Source: Trichosphaerium sp. ATCC 40318
Taxonomy: Eukaryota > Discosea > Flabellinia > Trichosidae
DNA length: 25,648 nucleotides
Assembly (NCBI GenBank): GCA_038496445.1
Contig: JALMLS010000262.1
Location: 1-25,648 of the forward strand
Reading direction: 5' to 3'
In this document: in pieces, positions 17,791 to 25,648 of the stretch
Layout of the letters: each line of letters opens with the position of its first letter
How positions within the stretch are numbered: the stretch's first letter is position 1
Program-made: the position numbers and the translations under genes
The notes under the pieces: model-generated
What the model was told of the DNA's origin: nothing
Databases searched by the model: none
Seen by the model: the letters and a program-made list of their open reading frames with translations, nothing else

Positions 17791-20700
17791 ATGGCAGCTA
17801 AAGAGCTAAAAGATAAAATAGGTACTCAAATAAATTTAAAACCTTTAAAATTAAGCTTTTAAAATTAATTTAAGGCTAATAAGCCTAAAAGAAATCAATT
17901 TGAAGAGTTTTTTGATTTTGAGAAATTTTATGGAATTCATTGAATGTTTACTTTTGCTGACTTAAGTTTTTATGTTATATATAACATATAATATTATATT
18001 TTGACAACAGATTGGACCGATCCGTTAGTAAAACAAATTTTATTTTGTTTTATATTTGGATCGGACCGATCCATCACCAAAATATTATTTTGAAAATATT
18101 TATATTTTATATATAAATAAAAAAATAATTTTTGATAGTTGGATTGGTCCGATCTGTTATCGAAATATATTTTTGTTTGTTTCGTAAATGGATCGGACCA
18201 ATCCATTATCGAAATATATTTATTTTTGTTTCGTAAATGGATCGGACCGATCCATTATCAAAATATATTTATTTTTGTTTTGTAAACGGATTGGACTGAT
18301 CCATTATCGAAATATATTAATTTTTGTTTTGTAAACGGATCGAACTGATCCGTTCTTGTAATATATATTTGTTTGTTTCGTAAACGGATCGGACCGATCC
18401 ATTGTCATAATATTATTTATTTTTTATTATATTTGATTTAATATCTTTATTAGGAGAGGATTGGCTTTGTATTGCAAAAGAAGATCATTATGACACTTTC
18501 AGAAAGCTACAAGAATATATAATTCAATATGGTGCTGTAGTGGATGGTAATGGTGAAAGATATGGGTTTATGTAAGTTAATACATTACAATATATATACT
18601 TACTCATTTATAGTGAATATCACAAAGGTGCTACAGGTCTTTTTGCAAAATTGATGCCATGGAGTGTATTTGAGACCTTATTATGTAAATGTTTTGGTGA
18701 GACATTAGAGGAATTAGAGGTTAAAATTAAAGATGACAAAAACTTTATTAATGATATAAGAGTAAGTATTACCATATCAGGCTATACTAATTGAGTTAGG
18801 CACACTTACCATTTCTTACAAATAACAAACAACCAATTGAATTTATAGATGCCATACAATCAGATTATAAAGCATCTCCAAAAAGGTGGTTTAACCTTGT
18901 TAAAAGAAAAGCAGCTGAGACAGATGAAGCCTTTTTCACACGATTTTCCAGAAGAAAGCATATTTGGAGTCTTCTAATCAAACTTGAACTATTTCCAAAA
19001 GCTGTTGGTCTACAACTTGCTAATGGTAACCACTATAAAGGGTTTTTAATGAAATACTACAGAAAGTCTTTGATGATATCAACTATGAAAGAGACAGATA
19101 ATTATCAAAAGTATGTATTAGTTTATTGCAATTAGTTAATCTACTATAGGTATTTGATGACAACTGGCCCAAGTTGTTTTACATTACCTGATAATTACCA
19201 AGAATTATTTAAAGAAGATGATCATTTTATTGATATTAGCAATAAAACATACACACCGGCAGAAAAAGCAAAAAGTTTGACAGTTCCATCAATGTCAGAC
19301 CTTGTGTGCTTTTTACCAGTCAGAGGTTTTAATTTAGAAAACTTTTTATTACAAATGGCAGCAGCTACAAAAGCAAGTCCACCACACAATAGAAAAATAT
19401 TATTGGTCGAAAGTGGCACTTTATATGTACCAGGTGGAAGGAAAGGAAAACCTCAAGTTCATCTTGGTTTTTGTCTTGGTGATGGCTCTCATGGTTTACT
19501 AGCATCTTTATGGTACAAATACTCATACACAATAACTAATATTTATTTTAGTATTTTGAAAAAGGATTTTCAATTAAAAACTGTGGGTTGGTTGTCTGTG
19601 CGTGTGAGATTAAATAGCATTATATCCTTTTGTGCAGCATGGAACAAATTGAGACAGGCCACAAAAGATAGTCATCTTTTAGATAAAATGATATTTTGTT
19701 ATGATAAATTTTGTGAACAGTATGGATTAGAAAAAGTACGATATCAATATAAATCATATCATTTACCTAAATGTAGAATGGCGATTTTTCTGTGACAAGA
19801 AAGTCTCCTAGGAAACCTGGTGTAACTTTTCAATCAGTAAGATTATTTTTATTTTCTATTGTACTAATAGTTTAGGTGTATAACTTTTGTGATCTTGGAG
19901 TGTCAAACCTAGTAAGAACTCCCAGAGAGTTTAAATTGATTGTAAGAGGAGGGACTTTTTTGCATGGTATAGATAAAGATCTTATTGAATTGATGGGTTT
20001 ACAAGCAACCTCAGTACAAATAGTTGCACATGCACATAACTACTAACTATCTATATAGTTAAATAGACTGCCTACAGGCTTTAATCAAAGATGGTTTGGA
20101 GATATATTTTGGGTTAAAGCTCCTAAAAGGATGAGAATAGCAGTACGTACAAAGTTCAAACATTAGCAAAACTAAATTTGTAATAAAATACATGATGTTT
20201 TGTCAACGGATCGGACCAATCCGTACACGTAATATATCTTATAATGTTTCACCAACGGATCGGTCCGATCCGTACACGTAATATATCTTATAATGTTTCA
20301 CCAACGGATCGAACCGATCCGTACACATAATATATCTTATAATGTTTCACCAACGGATCGAACCGATCCGTTTACGTAATATATATTTCTGTGTTTTATT
20401 AACATGTCAAACTGATTTGTAGAAAAAAAGTTAATATGTTATATTATTAATATGTTTAGTTTTTAAAAGCTGTTGGAAATAGACAGTATACATGTGATCC
20501 CAAAGCTAAACAGAAGTTTAAACAATACATAAATGCAAAAAACACACTAGAAGCTGTACAATTTTTTCAATAACACAATATTAACATATATTTGTAGTTA
20601 TGGGACTTTGTTAAAACACACTTAAAACAAGACCCTTTAACGCACAGAGATATCATGGCTTTAGATGATACAAATCACCTAAAAAGGCTATACACATTTG

Positions 20701-21899
20701 ATCCCACCCTATTATTTCCTCCTGCAGAAGGTTGGCCACCAGCAAAAGATAAAGACCATCCTTTGGCTCAACAAAGGAAAAGCACAGAGGAATTAAACTA
20801 TTCAAATGATTCAGTAACAGTGGCAATGGGTTATAATTGCTTACAAGCATATGACAGCTATTATTCTGAGCACAAGCACATTAGTATACACTTTCAATTT
20901 ATAATATTAATACTAAATATATACTAGGAAAAACACTTCATAGCAGAGTTATTGAAAATATGAAGAAATACAAGGAAAAAAAGCAGAAACAAACAAAGTC
21001 AGCTAAACAAAGCAGAAAACCATTAACTGACCATGAAAAAGCTGCTACATCTCATTGGAGCAAACATTATGGTAAAGACAAGACAACATTGGCAGGTAAA
21101 ACATCATTTTATACATTTAAATACATAACTATTTGTAGCCAAAGTAAAAGTATATGATAATTATAAAAGACAAAAAAGATTCTCATCAATCTAATAAATC
21201 CAGCGAAAATGCTGATATTGTTGTTGATGATGATGATGATGTGAATATGCAAGATGTAAACACTTCAAGTTCAACAAAAAGAACCTCTACAAAGGCACAA
21301 AAAACATCAAGTAGAAAAACAAAACAGAAAGAGGAAGAAGATGAGTCATCTTCATCATCAACAGAACATGACAGAGAAGATAATGAATTTAATCCTTCAG
21401 ATTCTGAACAAAACATTGATGATGTTTCAAAAAAAAATACAGATTCTATGTTTGAGCCATCTCAATCTAAAAATGTTGAAGAACAAATGACAATGGTTAT
21501 AGATAAAATATTGGAAATTGGAGAATTTGTTTCTTATTCAAAACCAGAAGATTCAAATGTTGTGCAAATCACAATTGATGTACATCCTAGCAATGTTGCA
21601 TATCAAAAACTTATTTCTAGTAAGTAATACAAAATATATCCATATTTATAATATTAGGTACTCCTTTTATACAATCACAAAGGCAAATAGAACATACACC
21701 AAGTTATGATGAAAGTGAAAGTGACAGTGAAAATGAAGATGATGAAGAAGAAGAAGAAAAAGATGTGCAAAAAGGACCTGATATACAGCGAATATCTCCA
21801 AGGAAAACACAAAAAAAGAAAAGCCTGGAAAACCACCAAAAGGCCAACCAACAAAGAAAAAAAGAAAAAGAATTGCAAAAAAATGAACACAGTATATGA
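17791..21899 (+). CDS. Gene 2: large spliced protein of unknown function
   Basis: It starts MAAKELKDKI. Exons 17791-17821, 18454-18571, 18614-18761, 18800-19110, 19150-19512, 19552-19735, 19777-19836, 19876-20013, 20059-20142, 20460-20555, 20598-20883 and 20928-21095 join in phase with GT-AG introns, mostly 38-45 nt. Exon 13 (from about 21139 to 21619) and exon 14 (21658-21899) follow. One base is out of phase at about 21139-21180, where a splice is misjudged or a lesion lies in the A-run. The product is about 900 residues: a globular first two thirds (for example HNRKILLVESGTLYVPGG and VHLGFCLGDGSHGLLASL), a Lys-rich stretch (MKKYKEKKQKQTKSAKQSRK), then an acidic Ser/Asp/Glu-rich tail with DDDDDVNMQD and EDDEEEEEKD. 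The tail suggests a nuclear or chromatin role, but no family was recognised. It converges on gene 3 with 53 bp between stops and shares an intronic repeat family with it. Confidence 0.7.
18008..18400. repeat. Palindromic 48-50 bp repeat array in gene 2 intron 1
   Basis: Eight near-palindromes of consensus GGATCGGWCCGATCC start at 18008, 18058, 18141, 18190, 18239, 18288, 18337 and 18386. Spacing is 49-50 bp apart from one 83-bp gap. The array lies inside the 632-bp intron 17822-18453, which is far longer than most other introns of the gene. It is the mirror image of 1408-1796. Confidence 0.9.
20208..20369. repeat. Palindromic 49-bp repeat array in gene 2 intron 9
   Basis: Four copies of CGGATCGRWCCGATCCG-type palindromes start at 20208, 20257, 20306 and 20355, exactly 49 bp apart. 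The spacers are nearly identical (AATATATCTTATAATGTTTC) but differ from the intron 1 spacers. The array fills most of the 317-bp intron 20143-20459. Confidence 0.9.
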
Positions 21900-21933
21900 A
21901 GATGTGATATATTTTGTTAGTTAGAAAAATTAA

Positions 21934-21946
21934 AATAAAATTTATT
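21934..21946. terminator. Back-to-back polyadenylation signals
   Basis: AATAAA at 21934-21939 lies 35 bp after the gene 2 stop. On the other strand AATAAA (plus-strand TTTATT 21941-21946) lies 7 bp after the gene 3 stop at 21953-21955. The convergent genes therefore appear to share one compact 3' region of 53 bp. Confidence 0.55.
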
Positions 21947-21952
21947 TACTTT

Positions 21953-24852
21953 TTACACATGATGTACTCTGTTTTCTATATCTGGTCCTCCAATAAATGC
22001 TGTTTGATCATCATTTGTATTTTCCATTTCTCTAATAATAGCATCTTCATCTACATCCATGTTGGAATTGTGCTTTAGAATATCACTTATTGTAGGTTGT
22101 TCTTCATATCCATCAATTGTGTATTGTTCTCTATGAAACAAATTCCATAAATCATTCTCTGGTGGTGGAGTATAGACTGTATCTGTTCTACCTTTAGGTG
22201 GACGACTGGCAGGCTTAGGATACAATGTAGTGGGACTTGTTGTATCTAGTTGAAATTGGCGTGCAAGACTGTATATATCCCAAGCTTTGTTTGGTTTAAG
22301 TACTCGTTTGTTTACAACCATTTGTTTTGTATCTTCATCAAATGTAGAATAAGTGCAAGGCAAGTTGCTGAAAAAAACCAATGGTGTATTTTTTGCTCTA
22401 CTGTTGTGCATATCAAAGATATGTTTTTTTGCTCCTATTGCTATTTCTGATGTAGCTACCATGTGCACCTTGCCATTGGTTCCTTTTAAAATCCTATGGG
22501 GAAAAAACATGTAAGTTATACACTTTAACAGAATGCATACATTATTTCTGCCATTCCTCTTAAGTGTAGTGCTTTTTTATTGCCTTCAGTATCTTTACTT
22601 GGTGTTCTCCATCTTTTAATGAAAGGTTTGATATTTTTAAATTCAGGTTGTTTCATTTCTACTCCACTCACATTTTCAGGTGCATTATATAAATCATGTA
22701 TGTGTTGCATAGTAGTAAGCTCCCTGTACATGAAGTTAATCTTTTTTAACAATACAATTGTATGTAAAAATATACCTTGTGGATGATGCTAGCCTGACAG
22801 TGGCAAAAGCACGATCATTAGGCAAAAATGTATGGCCAATTCGTAAATACCTCAAAGTTACAGATAGAAACATATTTCTATCAACAAGCTCGCAATAAAA
22901 CTTTATCAGCTCCCAACATTTGTTTTGAGCTGTGCAATTATCAGACCACATCACCAAATGCCTTTTTTTATTCTTTATGGACATAAGATGCTTGTAAATC
23001 ACAGAAATAGTTTGATGCGCCTTTTTTTCTCCTATATATTCAGACCAATAATAGATTGTAGTTTGTTTTGTGCTAGCATCATAGATGCCAAGTGGATTTA
23101 TTGATAGTGACCTAAGCTCTCAAAATTAGTCTTATGATTGTAACTTTATAATACTTTTTTGTACCTCAAATAAAATTGTATCTGTGGTTGGTCTTTAAAC
23201 TTTGGCATGCTTGTCATTTGCATATAATCTATTGACAACACTGTGGATGTGGCTCTTTTCCAAGTCTCATACAAATGCCAAGTATCATAGTAACGTGGAT
23301 TAAAAAGGCCAATATTTTTTGTTGTGTGAAATGAAGGCTCACTTTCATATCCCTCCCAACTTACTAAATATCGAACATCTGTAATTTTACGCTTTTTTCT
23401 TCTTTTTCTTAGTGGAGGGGCCTTTCGTTTTTTAGTATTACTTTGTGGTAAAATTGAGTGTTGATCAATCTCTGTTCTGGTGTGCACAGTCATACCCAAT
23501 ATGCCATTTATGAAATACTCTTTGTTTTCATCTTCTATTGTACCATATTGCCAGCCTACTGGATTGTTATACCAATCTGCATGTCCATTTGTTTTAATTG
23601 CACTTTTCCAATAACTTTCTAACTCTATAATATCTTTCACATTTTGTTTCATATATAACAGTGCAGGTAGTTTTAATTTAGTTTGAGTTTCTTCATCAGT
23701 GTGTTTTAATTCTTCTCCCATATCAAAACGCATAAATTCAGTACGTCTTGTTGCTATTGCATGGTGTATAAACTGTCGTTCTTTTAAAGCTTTTCTTTGT
23801 TGGATAGTTATTGTTCTGTCTGCATATTTGCATTTATACCAAAAACAAATGTTACATGCATCTTCTCGAGGTTTTTTGAATTTAAACACACCTTTTGTAT
23901 ATTCCATAAAATATCTACAATAAAAATAAACTTTACAACAATCATCAATAAATACCTGTGAAATGTACTATATGAAAGTACATTATTGTTTGGATCAATG
24001 TTTGGATAATTTTCCATATCTTCTTCAGCAGGCATTGCTTTGTGCCAGTTATTTTCCTTGATTAAATTTTTGTACATAATTGTTTCAGTAAGACCTACTG
24101 AAAAATACCAGTATGTTTTATAATTTGCCAAAGCATAATGACTTTTTTGTACTCTGTGTTTTTTTATGAAGGTATGTATTGTTTTTATCATAGTAGCACT
24201 TTTTCTAAATATTTCATAAGTTTAGACAACATAAAACAGAATGTTATATAGACGGATCGGTCCGATCCGTTAACGAAACATACAATATATTGTTATGACA
24301 AATATTTATTGTAAGCTTATAAGTGATGGATCGGTCCGATCCGTATACATAACAGATGATGCGTAGTTACTTCAATCAAACGAGTACCTATTTGATTTAT
24401 TATTGTGATAGCCTCTTTTATCTTCAACAAATCCTAGTTTTTCTGTTCTAAACTTATTGATTGAATGCAATGGCCCATGACTTATGCCATATACACTTTT
24501 AAAAAAAGAACAACATACTTTTTGTTTAGTGCCATTTCCATAAAATATATAATAATTATTTGATGTTTTTCCCTCTTTTTGATATATCCCTCTGTTCAAA
24601 ATACCAATTTTATCCTTATAACTACCAGCAAAGTAATAAATAGCTTTTAAAGCATATAAGTAATCTTTGTCAAATTTGCTCCAACATTGTCCATTACATT
24701 TACATCTATGTATCTTTTTTTCCATGAATTTTTCCCAATTTTCATCAGTACATTTTTCTGGTTTAATCACTTCTTTGAAATCTACACACAATGTTTCATT
24801 TTCTGCTTGTTTTGAAATTAATTGACTTTCATTGAATATTCCTGGATCAGGT
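21953..24852 (-). CDS. Gene 3: DUF7869-type DDE/RNase H-like protein, 5' end missing
   Basis: Exons 24388-24852, 23956-24204, 23165-23914, 22776-23111, 22541-22723 and 21953-22493 join in perfect phase into 840 residues. The order is: Cys motif HRCKCNGQCWSKFD; KVCCSFFKSVYGISHG; DACNICFWYKCKYADR (about 23860-23815); HHAIATRRTEFMRFDMGEEL; a basic patch (KKRKAPPLRKRRKKRK) followed by a chromodomain-like RYLVSWEGYESE (about 23338-23378); FYLRSLSINPLGIYD; VMWSDNCTAQNKCWELIKFY (about 22910-22960); LRIGHTFLPNDRAF (about 22810-22850). The last three blocks are the core of DUF7869 proteins, thought to be RNase H-fold transposase relatives, with acidic residues in GIYD and SDNC and the GHTFLPND motif as likely active site. 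A Pro-rich and acidic tail ends the protein. The 5' exons lie beyond the element at 24848. Intron 24205-24387 carries two palindromic repeats. Confidence 0.75.
24254..24342. repeat. Two palindromic repeats in gene 3 intron
   Basis: Two perfect GGATCGGTCCGATCC copies at 24254-24268 and 24328-24342 lie 74 bp apart within the 183-bp intron 24205-24387 of gene 3. They are the same motif as in the two gene 2 introns, with diverged spacers. Confidence 0.9.
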
Positions 24853-25648
24853 CTAAAAATTAAAGTGGTCTCATACCAGTTTTTTCATGGTATATACCAC
24901 TTTTTTCAACAAAATGGTATATGGACTGGTATATACCATTTTGAAATACCACTTTTTTAGAAATTAAGTGAATAAAAAAGAGGTATATGGAAGTGGTATA
25001 TACCACTTTTCATTCACATAATGAGACCTTCTAAAAATGGTATATAAAGTGGTATATACCACCTTTTTATGGTATGTGGTATATACCACCTTTTTATTGG
25101 TATATACCACTTTTATGGTATGCTTCAAGAAGGTCATTAAGGAGCTTTTTGGTAATGGGTTTTCTTGTTGAACAATCATGGACGTCATACATTGAACGGT
25201 GCTTGTCCTCCTTAGTATATCATAGAATCTAACCAAACCAAGCTCATTCGAACCGCAGGACCTGATTCCAGTACCAACATTGAGGAAACTATATTGCAGG
25301 TATTATACAGACGTTCGTGGGTACCAGACAAAGTTTTATTTTATTTTCGTTTGATATACATTAACCGACCTCCGTAGGCCTTAGTAATTGATAGATTCAG
25401 GTGGAACCACTTTTATTAGGTGCGCAGCATGTTTTTACAGTAGGTACAGCAAGCTCATGGAGATGGACGAATTTTCCAGACGCCCATAGTAATGTAACTG
25501 TAGTGGACATTGTCCAAAACTTGTAACTCACAAACTGTGTATTAAATAAAGTGTATTTTCTGGAATTGCAGGTGTACTATAAGTAAGCATAAAGTGGTAT
25601 ATAAGAGTGGTATATACCATGAAAAACTGGTATAAAAAAGTGGTATAT
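24848..25648. mobile_element. Second copy of the 1060-bp element, inverted and running off the window
   Basis: It begins with CAGGTCTAAAAATTAAAGTGG and then follows 14511 back towards about 13710 in reverse complement with a few percent difference. It includes both palindrome clusters and the unique core. The far end would fall near position 25900. Its near terminus coincides with the 5' edge of the first visible gene 3 exon, so TTTTTAG at this end may serve as that exon's splice acceptor. The flanking dinucleotide is AT, not TA, and the other flank cannot be seen. Confidence 0.85.

Larger units (their letters stand above)
14854..18812 (+). repeat. Right arm of large inverted duplication
   Basis: This is the better preserved arm, matching 996-4940 in reverse complement over about 3.96 kb. 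It covers the transposase from the MFGYL codons to its stop, the intergenic region, gene 2 exons 1-3 and 13 bases of exon 4. The region between the arms is about 9.9 kb. Because both flanks of this arm are continuous genes, this arm looks like the parental arrangement and the left arm the derived copy. Confidence 0.95.

Noticed and set aside
996-18812. Interpretation of the inverted arms as terminal inverted repeats of one 17.8-kb transposon
   Set aside because: The inner and outer edges fall inside exons, the outer left edge is created by another insertion, and no target duplication flanks the pair.
1-25648. Polinton/Maverick or giant-virus-like element
   Set aside because: No protein-primed polymerase, integrase, packaging ATPase, protease or capsid motif was seen. 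The recognised genes are KDZ-type and DUF7869-type.

Overview
The window is nuclear DNA from an AT-rich eukaryote. Genes are split into many exons by very short GT-AG introns, mostly 38-54 nt, often with a CTAAC/CTAAT-like branch site. AATAAA-type signals follow stop codons and TTAGGG-type tracts occur inside repeats. No prokaryotic signals, rRNA or tRNA genes were seen. The species cannot be named from the sequence; an early-diverging fungus or a protist fits best. Almost everything here is mobile or mobile-associated DNA.

Layout, left to right. 1-995 is one end of a non-autonomous element with TTAGGG tracts. 996-4940 is the left arm of a near-identical inverted duplication whose other arm is 14854-18812. 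The left arm holds a truncated, decaying copy of a KDZ-type transposase gene and the first exons of a second gene (gene 2), both on the minus strand. 4941-8360 holds broken minus-strand coding pieces that resemble filamin-type Ig repeats and FG-GAP/beta-propeller repeats. 8460-9394 has two small minus-strand ORFs of unknown role. 9440-13109 (plus) is a spliced gene with the hallmarks of a 2-oxoglutarate/Fe(II) dioxygenase; one exon is split by a 910-bp element (11293-12202) flanked by a TAA duplication. 13173-17515 (plus) is a C2H2-zinc-finger KDZ-type transposase gene; one exon is split by a 1060-bp element (13452-14511) made largely of GTGGTATATACCAC palindromes and flanked by TA. 17791-21899 (plus) is gene 2, about 900 residues in about 14 exons, not recognised. 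21953-24852 (minus) is gene 3, a DUF7869-type (DDE/RNase H-like) protein that converges on gene 2. 24848-25648 is a second, inverted copy of the 1060-bp element.

How it fits together. A dioxygenase gene lies directly upstream of, and co-oriented with, a KDZ-type transposase; in fungi, TET/JBP-type dioxygenases are known to travel with KDZ transposons. Gene 2 and gene 3 share a private repeat family, a 48-50 bp unit centred on GGATCGGWCCGATCC, found only in their long introns. That suggests they belong to one element, distinct from or nested with the KDZ unit. The two inserted elements have related termini (CAG-N2-CTAAAA). Those termini carry built-in splice-site-like dinucleotides, and removing each element with one copy of its target duplication restores the host reading frame.
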